Below are positions 37,501 through 45,885 of a stretch of 64,000 nucleotides of DNA, piece by piece; position 1 is the stretch's first letter; the number at the start of each line of letters is the position of its first letter. The DNA comes from Ignavibacteriota bacterium. GTDB taxonomy: Bacteria; Bacteroidota; Ignavibacteria; UBA10030; UBA6906. The DNA is taken from contig JADJHP010000009.1 in the NCBI GenBank assembly GCA_016707525.1, positions 177,379 through 241,378 on the forward strand, read 5' to 3'. A program made the position numbers and the translations under genes. The notes beneath the pieces are model-generated. The model was not told the DNA's origin, searched no databases, and worked only from the letters and a program-made list of their open reading frames with translations.

Positions 37501-37699
37501 TCCCCGAAGCAAGGAGTGCGTTGCTCCTGCTTGCACCATCGCTGCTGAGGTCGGTCGCGACCGCGATTTCACGAGAGTTTTGCCCCGGCACGGCCTGATG
37601 AACCGCCTGTGCATACATCATCGCGTGTATTCCATCACCACTGATGAACGTGACGGCATACGCAATGAGTGAAAAGAGCAGACGGTATCCGGAACGCAT
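34540..37699 (-). CDS. Large T9SS surface protein with duplicated lectin-like domain, frameshifted
   Basis: One gene of about 1,050 codons. Start ATG 37699, with GAGGG upstream and signal peptide MRSGYRLLFSLIAYAVTFIS. Order of parts: a DUF1349/concanavalin-like domain (NTSLWTAVNPRGDATF ... TGSYSTNGTSWTQGV), an Ig-like domain (GQTATFTVGASGTAPLGYQW), a DUF2341 domain (WWNAAWRYRVPVTVS), then a second copy of the lectin-like domain (NTGLWTAIDPRGDATF ... TGSYSSNGTTWTQGV), and a T9SS domain (SANYPNPFNPSTVIRYAL). The frame changes near 35480, between FRDLGVSIGSL and SSGGAPPLRRLP, in a GC-rich run. These domains bind glycans, so an adhesin or polysaccharide-binding role is likely. The frameshift may be real or an error. 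Confidence 0.85.
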
Positions 37700-37992
37700 G
37701 CGACCCTCGAGTATTGGAATATGATTGCTGATGGAGATCGCACTGTTGATGCGAGATGAGATCTCTGGTATGCCTGCTGGCAGGACAGGAAGGGTACGCG
37801 GAAAGGGGGCGGAATGCCTGACGCGTCCTCCTCTCCTCGGTCCCAGTGTTGAACGAACGCGGATCGCTAAGCATTGCTTTGAACAGCCTGTGGAAAGGAA
37901 GAACAGTGCCGGAAACGACCACGTAACATATGAAACAGCCCACTCCCGGAGAGGGTTCCCCCCCCAGCAGAATCTCCCGGGCACAATTGCGA

Positions 37993-38105
37993 GGGGGATA
38001 TATGTTTTCCCCTGCAAATATGCGGACATCGGGTCCGGACGGGTGTCAGGGGGAGTATATGTTTCCCCCGCCATATATACGGACATCGGTTCCGGACGGT
38101 TGTCA
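37993..38105. repeat. Tandem 56/57-bp direct repeat upstream of the T9SS gene
   Basis: Two adjacent copies (37993-38048 and 38049-38105) share GGGGGA, TATATG, CGGACATCGG, TCCGGACG and TGTCA in order; a third copy starts with GGGG at 38106. Each copy has a small hairpin (GGGGGA/TTCCCC) and a near-palindrome around TCCGGA. The whole gap 37700-38183 holds no gene; a long open frame on the - strand here looks fortuitous. Confidence 0.7.
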
Positions 38106-38183
38106 GGGGATGATCCTGGCACCCGGGCAACCCTGGGGGCGGTGCAGGCACCGCCCCTGGGTGCACGTTAGTGTCACCTGATA

Positions 38184-39959
38184 CTACTTCATGAGGAGAA
38201 GTTTGCGCGTATCAGAAAAATTACCTGCTTGCATGCGACAGTAGTACACCCCGCTTGCAAGGTTGGCCCCATCGAAGCGCACTTCGTGAACGCCGGCCAC
38301 CTGCTCACCCCTCACCAGTTCCGCCACCTCGCGGCCCAGTGCATCGAATACTTTTACACTGACCGGTGATCGCTCCGGCAGGCTGTACCGGATCGTGGTC
38401 GAGGGATTGAACGGGTTCGGATAGTTCTGTTCGAGGGCGAACCGGACGGGCGCGGTGAGCTGCTCCTCAACACCTGTCGCAGTGGCATCAAACACATCGA
38501 AGTACGCAGCGCGTGAAAATGGACTGACCCACGACGGATAGAGGACGCCGTACTTCTTGTTCCCCATATACGCGATGCCCGGCTTCACGCCCGGATACGG
38601 CTCGTGATCGGAGACCACCGTGTTCCCCGACCAGGTGCTCCCCAGCGGGTATGAGCGCCATGCAACCCTGGTGGTACGGGTAGAATTGTAGTAGCGATAC
38701 GCGACAGCGATCCCTCCCCCACCACGAAGTGTAGCGGATGGGGCCTCACTGCCGAGCGAGGTATCGGCAAAGGCCCCGAACCGCCAGGTACTGCCTACGC
38801 CGTACCGGATGACATATTGTGTTTGGACGAATGAGGTGATGAAATCGAATGCACAGAAGATGGTGTCATTCTGTGAGCTGATCGACGTCTCCATGGCTTC
38901 GAATGCACCGGCATACTTGTAGGCCCGGGCATAGTTCGAACCCTGGATGCTGTCAATGCACACCTGGCCCGCGGTATCAACATAGGAGATCCACATATAG
39001 GGACCGGGGATCCCATACGTACAGGAAAGGCCGGTGAACGCGGAAGTCACGCCGGTCGTGGTCTCACGCGCGGAAGTGGAATCGATCTGATACCAGAAGA
39101 ACCGGAGTTTCTTTGTGGACGTGATCGTGCTGACGTAGTAGCGGTCCCTGAAGGCGGTGCCATCGTTCGTCGTGGTTGCGAGATCCGTGAACTTCTCCCC
39201 GCCTCCGGTCGTGACCGCGGTCGTAAGATAGCCGGGCGTCCCCGGCCACGTTACGGAGGCACCGGTCGCCGTACTGTACCGATAGACAAGGATCTGATCC
39301 TGAAGTATGCCGCGTGTGAACGCCACATACGCGTTCCCCTTCAGGATCGTGAGTGAGACCCTGTTCAACGGATAGGTCGCGTTCCAGTGCTCCTTCTCTG
39401 ACCACGTCTCACCACCGTCCGTCGAGAGATTCAGGGTCCAAGAATCACCAGTAGACTTCCTGACGTGGAGAACCGCGATCAAATTTCCGTTCCCGGGATC
39501 GTAGTCGAGTCCCACCCAGACGATGGAGTCCCGCGCACCCACCCGCACATCCGTCCCGGCGATCCCCCGGATCGCCGCGGGCGCTGCTGACCGCCATGAG
39601 ATCCCGACATCGACCGACGACGCGGGGAGCACGGATTCAAGCGCGGCGAGGTCCGCGATCGCACCATCATGGTCACCTGCATTCCATTTCCTTTTCACTT
39701 CCTGTACGGATGCCCGTACACCATTCCCGGCACGCTCATCAACCACCAGATCGATCACAGCATTCTGACGTTCCTCCGGCGCCAGGGCCTGGAGGTATGC
39801 ACTCTGCGCACGGACGGCACACAGTGTTGTCGGCATGCCGGCATCACGGAACGAACCCGTGACCGCAGACGCCGGACGGGGAGAGGCTGTAACAGAGAGC
39901 TCCTGCGCCGTGGCACAAAGTGACACGAGTACAAGAAACAATACGATGCAATGTCTCAT
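38184..39959 (-). CDS. T9SS-exported hypothetical protein, beta-propeller-like
   Basis: A 591-residue protein from ATG 39959, with AAAGG upstream and signal peptide MRHCIVLFLVLVSLCATAQ. After an N-terminal alpha-helical part there are repeated beta segments with DSWTLNLSTDGGETWSEKEH, again an Asp-box-like unit, and GSTWRFGAFADTS and GSTWSGNTVVSDH. The last 90 residues from ALEQNYPNPFNPSTTIRYSL are a T9SS type A domain. I cannot assign a function beyond a surface or secreted beta-propeller. Its nearest neighbour on the same strand is the other large T9SS gene, whose start lies 485 bp beyond this stop. Confidence 0.88.
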   Translation of the reverse strand: MRHCIVLFLVLVSLCATAQELSVTASPRPASAVTGSFRDAGMPTTLCAVRAQSAYLQALAPEERQNAVIDLVVDERAGNGVRASVQEVKRKWNAGDHDGAIADLAALESVLPASSVDVGISWRSAAPAAIRGIAGTDVRVGARDSIVWVGLDYDPGNGNLIAVLHVRKSTGDSWTLNLSTDGGETWSEKEHWNATYPLNRVSLTILKGNAYVAFTRGILQDQILVYRYSTATGASVTWPGTPGYLTTAVTTGGGEKFTDLATTTNDGTAFRDRYYVSTITSTKKLRFFWYQIDSTSARETTTGVTSAFTGLSCTYGIPGPYMWISYVDTAGQVCIDSIQGSNYARAYKYAGAFEAMETSISSQNDTIFCAFDFITSFVQTQYVIRYGVGSTWRFGAFADTSLGSEAPSATLRGGGGIAVAYRYYNSTRTTRVAWRSYPLGSTWSGNTVVSDHEPYPGVKPGIAYMGNKKYGVLYPSWVSPFSRAAYFDVFDATATGVEEQLTAPVRFALEQNYPNPFNPSTTIRYSLPERSPVSVKVFDALGREVAELVRGEQVAGVHEVRFDGANLASGVYYCRMQAGNFSDTRKLLLMK

Positions 39960-40149
39960 CCGTGAACCTTTCTGTATGTGATTGACAGGCGACCCCCCCG
40001 TGATCTGGGCGATAGGATGGCGCAAGGGAGACGGGGAGCCCTGTACAGGCAATACAGCACAGTACGGAAAAGGTTGGTGGTCACACGGGGCGGTGTGCTT
40101 CAGGTCACATCCGGACGAAGATGGTGTGCCTTGCTGCAGCGATCAGGAC

Positions 40150-40458
40150 TTACTCGGCGTCCGGCCGCAACGGCGTTGCAGACATGGGTCCTACGACTGT
40201 CTTGAAGGGCCGGATGCGCCATGATGCCACAAGCCCGTGAGCGACATACGGGTCCCGTTGTACGAATCCATCCACGATCTCACGTGACGCGCACCGGAAG
40301 ATGAGTACCGTGGTATCCATGGGGTCTTCGAGTGCGCCTCCGATCAAGAGCTCACCCCGGTCTGCGTATTCCCACGCCAGTCGGAGGTGCTCGGCCCGGA
40401 ACTCGCCGCGGCGGGTGAGGTACTCCGGTGTCACACTATAGAAGAGGATGAGATCCAC
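40150..40458 (-). CDS. YCII-related domain protein
   Basis: A 102-residue protein with a GTG start at 40458 preceded by AGGAG. It has the YciI ferredoxin-like fold pattern: LILFYSVTPEYLTRRGEFRAEH, then GELLIGGALEDPMDTTVL and FVQRDPYVAHGL, in which the His and Asp of the putative active site are present. The function of YCII proteins is mostly unknown. It is a stand-alone small gene in the accessory stretch that leads to the integron. The 281 bp upstream hold nothing that I can support. Confidence 0.85.
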   Translation of the reverse strand: MDLILFYSVTPEYLTRRGEFRAEHLRLAWEYADRGELLIGGALEDPMDTTVLIFRCASREIVDGFVQRDPYVAHGLVASWRIRPFKTVVGPMSATPLRPDAE

Positions 40459-40739
40459 GATGGTTCTCCTGAAAAATGGTCCAGCCGATACCCATGAGCG
40501 CTCGATCCATCACTACGACAGCAATGCCGCATGCATCCTGTTCAGAGGATCTGGATCACCGCGTAACGGTCACGCCGTCTTCGATCCCTTGACCGGCGGT
40601 TGTCATCGTTGTGAAGACCCGTTCGCCGTAACGCACCCGTAGTGCTCTCATGTCTGTGCAGGAATGGATCGTTCTTGGTGGGGTCTCCGGTGCAGACCGC
40701 TCCTTCGGAAACGTCCGGCACGTGCCCGCCGGTGTCATC

Positions 40740-41906
40740 TCACTTTGTCAAAGCCGGCGCATGCTTACTCGTGAGTCTCTTGAGGTGCTCGGTGAAGTAG
40801 CGGAGATTGGGATCCTTATATCGCGTGGCCAGATCGACCGCCTTCTTCATTGCAGCTATCGCCTCTTTCTTCATGCCAGCCTTGTCGTACGCATCGGCAA
40901 TGCCATCCAACGCATTGGCAGAGTGTGGGTTGCGCTGGGTGTTGCGCTTGAACAGTTCGATCGCCTCGGGAATATTCCCCTTCGCCAGTTCTTCATACCC
41001 GAGGTTGTTGACCACGTCCTCGGGCACCGGGATCGTATATCCTACACGTCCTGACACTTCACCGAAATGCTGCTCGGCATACGCAAGGCCCTTCTCCAGA
41101 AGATCGTCAGGGAACCGGTACCCTGCATACAACCGGCGCAACGCGTCGATGTGTGCGACCAACGGAATACTGGTATGGGTCTCATCCGGATATCCCCTTG
41201 CGATCCAGCGAAACCCTTGAGGGGAATTCTTCTCGACTGTTTCCTGCAACCTGTGATCGTCGGCCAGCGCCTGACCGGAATCATCTGACCATGCAAAGTA
41301 GAGAAAGGCCCTCAGACTGTCGGTCTGTTGAAATGCCTGCTCCAGGGACCGTTGAGGGAGATTGTTATCCCAATCGAGACTTGGGCTCAGTGCAATATAG
41401 GCATTGAAAAGAGAAGGCTCGGACGTCAACGCATAAAGAACGAACTGTCCACCGGCCGAATGGCCGGAAAGGATGCGGTACCGGTTCGTGCGGTAAGTAC
41501 GTTCGATGGCCGGAATGAGTTCTGTCGACAGAAATTTCTTGAACTGGCTGGCACCTCCCCCACCAACCCAATGCGAGGACCAGTCCGTCTGGGTGTAGTC
41601 CCGTATCCGTACGGTGCTGGTGATCGCAACGACAATGAGCTCCGGTATTTCGCCTTTCGACGCAAGGAAATTCACAGAGCCTGCTGCATGCAGGAAGTGT
41701 GATTCACCATCAAGAACGTACAGCACCGGATACCTGCGGTCCAACGCCCATTGATAGCTTGCCGGCAGGTACACCTGAAAAGACCGGTCTTCGTTGAGTA
41801 CCGAAGAATGAAGTGTGCGCTTGTGCCCTACGGCAACAGGGGCATCCCCGAAGCCTGTCGTGACGAAAAGAGCAAGGGCCAGAAGCAATTGCAGTCTGAA
41901 CGGCAT
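40740..41906 (-). CDS. Secreted esterase (esterase D/IroE-like) with TPR-like C-terminus
   Basis: A 388-residue protein from ATG 41906, with signal peptide MPFRLQLLLALALFVTTGFG. The putative esterase domain has YPVLYVLDGESHF, nucleophile in ILSGHSAGGQFVLYAL, an acid in AWSDDSGQALADD and a histidine in DETHTSIP. The last 90 residues carry a TPR-like repeat (LGYEELAKGNIPEAIELFKR; ALDGIADAYDKAGMKKEAI), a combination common in this family. IroE-type enzymes hydrolyse siderophore esters, but homologues act on various esters. Confidence 0.9.
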   Translation of the reverse strand: MPFRLQLLLALALFVTTGFGDAPVAVGHKRTLHSSVLNEDRSFQVYLPASYQWALDRRYPVLYVLDGESHFLHAAGSVNFLASKGEIPELIVVAITSTVRIRDYTQTDWSSHWVGGGGASQFKKFLSTELIPAIERTYRTNRYRILSGHSAGGQFVLYALTSEPSLFNAYIALSPSLDWDNNLPQRSLEQAFQQTDSLRAFLYFAWSDDSGQALADDHRLQETVEKNSPQGFRWIARGYPDETHTSIPLVAHIDALRRLYAGYRFPDDLLEKGLAYAEQHFGEVSGRVGYTIPVPEDVVNNLGYEELAKGNIPEAIELFKRNTQRNPHSANALDGIADAYDKAGMKKEAIAAMKKAVDLATRYKDPNLRYFTEHLKRLTSKHAPALTK

Positions 41907-41933
41907 TCTGTCTCCGTCGAACGTGGCTCCATC

Positions 41934-42311
41934 ACTGACCTGCCGGTGGCTCCCAGAGTTCCACCTTGTTCCCATCGGGGTCCATGACCCAGGCGAACTT
42001 TCCGTACTCCGACTCATCGATCTTGTCGAGTACGTTACATCCTTCGGCCTTAAGGGCCTTCACCAGGGCATGCAGATCGGCCACACGATAATTGATCATG
42101 AACGGCGCAGTACCGGGAGCAAAGGAATTGCTTTTTGCGTCGCCGATCGTCCATATCGTGGTTCCCCCGGTCGGCGTGCCCTCCGGATCCGTCCAACTGA
42201 AAGCGGTTCCTCCCCACTCCTGAACGTCGATCCCGAGGTGATCTTTGTACCAGGCCCCGGAGACGGGATCGGGAGAATGGAAGAAGATCCCACCTATGCC
42301 GGTGACTCACG
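41934..42311 (-). pseudogene. VOC (glyoxalase-fold) protein, 5'-truncated
   Basis: The frame codes for GIGGIFFHSPDPVSGAWYKDH to WVMDPDGNKVELWEPPAGQ, nearly the whole of a VOC-fold protein of about 125 residues. Upstream of GIGG a TGA is met three codons earlier and no start codon is available, so the first residues (normally M...K plus a few) are lost. A repetitive hairpin element begins exactly at the break (42313-42339), and it may have replaced the start. VOC proteins of this type are often of unknown substrate. Confidence 0.7.
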
Positions 42312-42312
42312 T

Positions 42313-42339
42313 TCCCCTCCCCCTGCGAAGGGGAGAGGG
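42313..42339. repeat. Repetitive GC-rich palindrome at the VOC break
   Basis: CCCCTCCCC and GGGGAGAGGG flank CTGCGAA as an imperfect hairpin. Similar CCCTCTCCCC...GGGGAGGGG elements are dispersed in many genomes. It stands at the truncated 5' end of the VOC gene. Confidence 0.45.
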
Positions 42340-42463
42340 ACAACCGCTCTGGGTGAGCCGTGGAGCAGATCACCCGGGCACACGCGTATCATTTCCCGGA
42401 GATGCTTCCCCGACCATCCCCCTCACCATGTGACGTGTACCGACCTTCCATCGGACTCGCGGC

Positions 42464-42976
42464 TCAGAGTCCCTTCCGCCCCGTGCGGTCTGCGCCACGG
42501 CGCGCCGCCTCGATCGCGGCAATGTCGATATTGCGCATGGTCATCATCGCTTCGAACGCGCGTTTCGCCGCAGCGGGATCGGGGTCGGTGATCGCCTGGG
42601 TCAGGGCCAACGGCGTGATCTGCCATGAGAGTCCCCATCTGTCTTTGCACCACCCGCAGGCGCTCTCCTGCCCGCCATTGGCAACGATCGCATGCCAGTA
42701 GCGGTCCGTTTCGGCCTGGTCCACAGTTGCCACTTGAAACGAAAAAGCTTCGCTGTGTTTGAATGCAGGCCCTCCGTTAAGGCCGAGACATGGAATGCCC
42801 AGCACGGTGAATTCAACCGTCAACACATCCCCCTCTTTTCCTGATGGAAAGTCCCCCGGTGCCCGATGCACAGCATCGACGGATGAATCGGGGAAGGTAG
42901 CAGCGTAGAACCGTGCAGCATCCTCCGCGCCCCCATCGTACCAGAGGCACACCGTGTTCTTTGCCGTCTTCTTCAT
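42464..42976 (-). CDS. VOC family protein, PhnB/3-demethylubiquinone methyltransferase-like
   Basis: A 170-residue protein from ATG 42976, preceded by AGGGAG. Motifs are CLWYDGGAEDAARFYAATF, the start of PhnB-like domains, FTVLGIPCLGLNGGPAFKHS and GWCKDRWGLSWQITPLAL. Such proteins have a dimeric glyoxalase fold; they are often called 3-demethylubiquinone-9 3-methyltransferase without evidence. A longer in-frame extension upstream is non-coding. The gap 42977-43288 shows no gene. Confidence 0.92.
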   Translation of the reverse strand: MKKTAKNTVCLWYDGGAEDAARFYAATFPDSSVDAVHRAPGDFPSGKEGDVLTVEFTVLGIPCLGLNGGPAFKHSEAFSFQVATVDQAETDRYWHAIVANGGQESACGWCKDRWGLSWQITPLALTQAITDPDPAAAKRAFEAMMTMRNIDIAAIEAARRGADRTGRKGL

Positions 42977-43288
42977 AACGCCGCTCCCTTGAGATAGGCT
43001 CATTTCCTGGAGTACGACAACAGTACCAGGCGTTCCTTCGTAGCGTGAATGGCAGAGATGAACGAATTCCAGCTGACCAGCCCAATACCTTGAACATAGC
43101 GGACGGAGGAGTCCGTTCCCGATGTTCGGATCATCTCGCTCTCCATTCTCTCCCACGAGTCAGCGGTCCGTGTCGGCGGTTGCACGGCGGTTGCTCGAGG
43201 GCCCATCTCAGCCTCGCTGTGAACGACATGCAAACCCCCCGTGACCCTGGGGCCGCGACGATCAACGACCCACTTCCGTATTGCGAAA

Positions 43289-43559
43289 GTGCAGCCGCTG
43301 AGCGAAGTGTTGCGGAATAGCACGGATTCCGTTACTTTGCTTCATGATCCAACATACTCATTTTCCGGGAGAGAATTCCACGACATTCTGCCAGGGTCAC
43401 GTGCCGGCAACCCGCCTGCCACATTCAGCGGATCCGATAGAGCGCGCGAAACGCATCTGGCATGCGTCATACCACCCGGAACTCAATGCTACATTGGGGA
43501 ACAATACTAAGGATTTCTCACCTGAATTTCTCCGCACGTGCCGGCTTTCAACCGCCTGA
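43289..43559 (+). pseudogene. Fossil DUF4160-DUF2442 cassette with attC remnant
   Basis: GTGCAGCCGCTG at 43289-43300 is the right arm of an attC whose GTTAGGC core has decayed. The next 45 nt (GTGTTGCGGA... TACTTTGCTTCATG) closely match the leader of the DUF4160 cassette at 58659-58697. After this the frame codes for HPELNATLGNNTKDFSPEFL, matching the end of the intact DUF2442 protein at 61.8 kb (HPELHTIV...NGADFSPEFLR). The end ACCGCCTGACG is a decayed inverse core (ACCGCCTAACG). Most of both genes between the two ends is deleted. Confidence 0.6.
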
Positions 43560-43604
43560 CGTTCGATCGAAGCAAGAACCGACGACAACCACAAGGAGAC
43601 CGTG

Positions 43605-44081
43605 ATGCCAGCACTTCGTACCACCTTCGTGATGCTATGCCTTGTTCTTGGCGCATCCCTGTGCCGCGCTCAACAGGTGGCAGACCCGGAGAAGCCTGCA
43701 TACGATCCCGCTCTGGCGAAAGCCGTAGGCGCGGACGAACGTGGCATGAGGGGCTATGTCCTGGTGGTTCTGAAGACCGGACCGAACCGCGTGCCCGCAG
43801 GCCCGGATCGAGACGAGATGTTCAAGGGCCACTTTGCCAACATGAAGCGTCTCTCCGCGGAAGGCAAACTCGTCCTCGCCGGCCCGTTCGATGGTGTTGA
43901 TGGGTGGAGGGGACTTTTTATTTTTGCTTCGACCGATATCGAGGAAGCCAGGCAACTTATCGCGACAGACCCTGTCGTAGCCAGGGGCGAAATGGTGCCT
44001 GAGTTTCATCAGTACTATGGAACCGCAGCGTTGATGCTCATGCGTGACCTGCACGACAAGATCACGGAGAAGCCGATGTGA
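43605..44081 (+). CDS. Secreted YCII-domain protein
   Basis: A 158-residue protein from ATG 43605, with AAGGAG upstream. The signal peptide is MPALRTTFVMLCLVLGASLC. The mature part is a YCII-like domain: GYVLVVLKTGPNRVPAGPDR, GHFANMKRLSAEGKLVLAGP and FASTDIEEARQLIATDPVVA, with the histidine and aspartate expected in the pocket. Exported YCII proteins are known in Bacteroidota but their role is not. It directly follows the fossil cassette and may itself be an old integron cassette, although no attC is recognisable after it. Confidence 0.85.
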   Translation: MPALRTTFVMLCLVLGASLCRAQQVADPEKPAYDPALAKAVGADERGMRGYVLVVLKTGPNRVPAGPDRDEMFKGHFANMKRLSAEGKLVLAGPFDGVDGWRGLFIFASTDIEEARQLIATDPVVARGEMVPEFHQYYGTAALMLMRDLHDKITEKPM

Positions 44082-44203
44082 TCCACCGTGCTGCGGGCAC
44101 ACTCGGCGCCGGGTTCAGCCACAGCACAGATCGCGGGCCTTCCTCTGCATGAGCAAAGTGCCGATCCCGAAACTCCTGACGCTGGGTCGGGTGCACTCTC
44201 TTG

Positions 44204-44425
44204 TTACGCTGCCGCCTCCGCTGCCTCCTGTGGAGATCCTTTGAACCTGTCGATCACGACCACAATGGCATACAGGGCAAACGCCATCGAGAGTGCAAGG
44301 AAGGTCCACAGCGCGAGATCACCGACAGTGAGTGCAATGTGGAAGAGATCGCCCCTGAGGTAGAGCACGAGAAGAGGCGCGATGACGGTGACGAGTATTC
44401 CGGCAGTGATCAGCAGATGGTTCAT
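44204..44425 (-). CDS. Small membrane protein, two helices
   Basis: A 73-residue protein with two clear membrane helices (LLITAGILVTVIAPLLVLYL and LWTFLALSMAFALYAIVVVI) and a short Ala/Glu-rich cytoplasmic tail (GSPQEAAEAAA). I recognise no family. It is supported by the strong hydrophobic pattern and coding-like composition only. It lies between two genes of the accessory region and could be an old cassette gene. Confidence 0.55.
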   Translation of the reverse strand: MNHLLITAGILVTVIAPLLVLYLRGDLFHIALTVGDLALWTFLALSMAFALYAIVVVIDRFKGSPQEAAEAAA

Positions 44426-44489
44426 GTGTATGGTGGCAACCCCGCCGCCATCGGCGCACCATCAGGCGCGCCTGTGGCCGGGGGGGCGA

Positions 44490-45113
44490 TCAGTGTATGG
44501 TTTGGACCGTCCTGAGCAACGTGGAATCGAAAATGTCTGCTGGCGAGACCACGGTCCCTTCAAGAGGCACATGATCTCCATATCTCTGCTTCATTTTCTC
44601 CCGCACGATCGGCGCCGACAGATCGAAATCCCGCAATTGTCGTAACTTCCCCACTCGAATCCCCAGCGCCCTGTCGAAGAGCTTCCAAACTAATTCCGAA
44701 CAATAGATGGTGGAGTCACTCCATCCAAACGTCAGATCATAGTGCTTCCCTTCAAACATCGGAACAAGGTTGTGGATCTTCGCCAGGCCCTGCGTATCAA
44801 GCACGCTGTCCGCGCCATGGAGACGCTTGATCACGCAGTGCCCGTTTTCACCTCGCGCGATCCACTTTTCCAATGCGGTGAAACGCACCGGTTCGACGGC
44901 TTCGAAGACACAAGGTGACCCATTCCGGAATAGGACGATGCCAACGTGAGTGTATCGGGACTTTGTCGCCGACTGAATAGCCGGACCTTGCCCGGTATGG
45001 AGGACCTGGAAGACGATATCTCCCTCGTGGACAGCCGGAACCTGGGAGAGGAGTTCAGGCCGTACGGAGAGAAGCAGGAGAATCAAAAGTCCAGAATATC
45101 GTGACATGTTCAT
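44490..45113 (-). CDS. YiiX/YebB-like NlpC/P60-fold protein, secreted
   Basis: About 207 residues from ATG 45113, with an alternative ATG at 45107. The signal peptide is SRYSGLLILLLLSVRP. The permuted papain-like (YiiX) motifs are EGDIVFQVLHTGQGPAIQSA, the histidine in SRYTHVGIVLF, and the late cysteine in STIYCSELVWKLF. Such proteins are predicted thiol hydrolases that act on lipids, peptides or amide bonds in the envelope. The start lies 10 bp from the inverse core of the first degenerate attC site (45123), so this is probably an old cassette gene in the - orientation. Confidence 0.88.
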   Translation of the reverse strand: MNMSRYSGLLILLLLSVRPELLSQVPAVHEGDIVFQVLHTGQGPAIQSATKSRYTHVGIVLFRNGSPCVFEAVEPVRFTALEKWIARGENGHCVIKRLHGADSVLDTQGLAKIHNLVPMFEGKHYDLTFGWSDSTIYCSELVWKLFDRALGIRVGKLRQLRDFDLSAPIVREKMKQRYGDHVPLEGTVVSPADIFDSTLLRTVQTIH

Positions 45114-45122
45114 GTTGGAACC

Positions 45123-45354
45123 CCTTAACGGTTCACGGCTCATCCCGAATTGACGCTACGTACCGATGTCCTCTATGCCGCTGCGAAATCGAGGATCCCG
45201 CTTCACGGGACCAGCGCCGCGACACGACTGGTGAAGGTGACAACCTCAACCAACACAAAAAATGGTGAAGGTCAATACCCGGTTGTTCTTTCCACGGCGC
45301 CGGGTCGTAGATCCCGCCGCCGTCTGGCGGGGGGGGCGGCCGTTGATCAGGGGG
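45123..45354. other. attC site 1 (degenerate, long type)
   Basis: Inverse core CCTTAAC at 45123, then CGGCTCATCCCG, a large hairpin of the GAATTGACG...GCGAAATC kind, GATCCCGCTTCACGGGA, the shared centre AACCTCAACCAACAC, a right-arm insertion (GATCCCGCC...GGCGGGGG) and a decayed core GTTGATCAGGGG. The stop codon of the DinB gene lies in that core. Confidence 0.75.
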
Positions 45355-45853
45355 TGGGTGCCTCCGGCCATTCTGCGTCCGGACGTCTTGGATCGGCCTG
45401 GTGCCTCCCGAGTACTGCTCTCGAAATGTCCGCATAGATGAAGTTCTCGGGGGCCACCGGGCTCCCGAAGAGACGCCGCAGAAGCGACAACTGACCGATG
45501 TGAGTCATGACATCGGAGAACGGACCCTGCAACAGTTGGAGTTCTGAGATCTCTCTCAGTGGCGTTCCGACCTCGAGCAGCCTGGATACGTCTTCCAATA
45601 CGTCGTGAAAGCGATCGATCTCAGCATCGGGGCTGGCAAGTGCTTCCGGCCAATAGGTCCCACCTATCATGTATGTCCGGGCGTATCCCATCACACTCGT
45701 CATGTGCCGAAGGAGCTCACCCGGAGTTCTCACCTTGTTTCCAGCCGAAAAGTGCCAGAATTCTGGTGGCGCTGCACGAATAGCTTTCTGTGCATGATAT
45801 GCGATCGATGCCAGAAAGTGCCTCAACACCTCTCGCTCTGATATGTTCGTCAT
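45347..45853 (-). CDS. DinB family protein (cassette gene)
   Basis: A 168-residue four-helix protein from ATG 45853 (AAGGG upstream). DinB_2-like features are VLRHFLASIAYHAQKAIRAA, LLRHMTSVMGYARTYM and DVMTHIGQLSLLRRLFG; the metal histidines are in H-M and T-H-I-G-Q. It is only distantly related to the DinB at 22.6 kb. Its TGA stop (45349-45347) lies inside the decayed core of attC site 1, and its start is 33 bp from site 2. This tight fit between two sites is typical of a cassette. Confidence 0.85.
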   Translation of the reverse strand: MTNISEREVLRHFLASIAYHAQKAIRAAPPEFWHFSAGNKVRTPGELLRHMTSVMGYARTYMIGGTYWPEALASPDAEIDRFHDVLEDVSRLLEVGTPLREISELQLLQGPFSDVMTHIGQLSLLRRLFGSPVAPENFIYADISRAVLGRHQADPRRPDAEWPEAPTP

Positions 45854-45885
45854 GGTGATTCCCTTCTGCACAGAATTGGGCCCGC

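Noticed and set aside
37700..38122. N-terminal extension of the large T9SS protein with PDxRPxPMSxY peptide repeats
   Set aside because: It would bury the signal peptide at 37699 and arises from the tandem DNA repeat; the ribosome site favours 37699.
40556..40620. attC-like words (GTAACGGTCACGCC ... GGCGGTTGTC) near 40.6 kb
   Set aside because: Cores do not fit RYYYAAC/GTTRRRY and no paired arms or shared centre are present.
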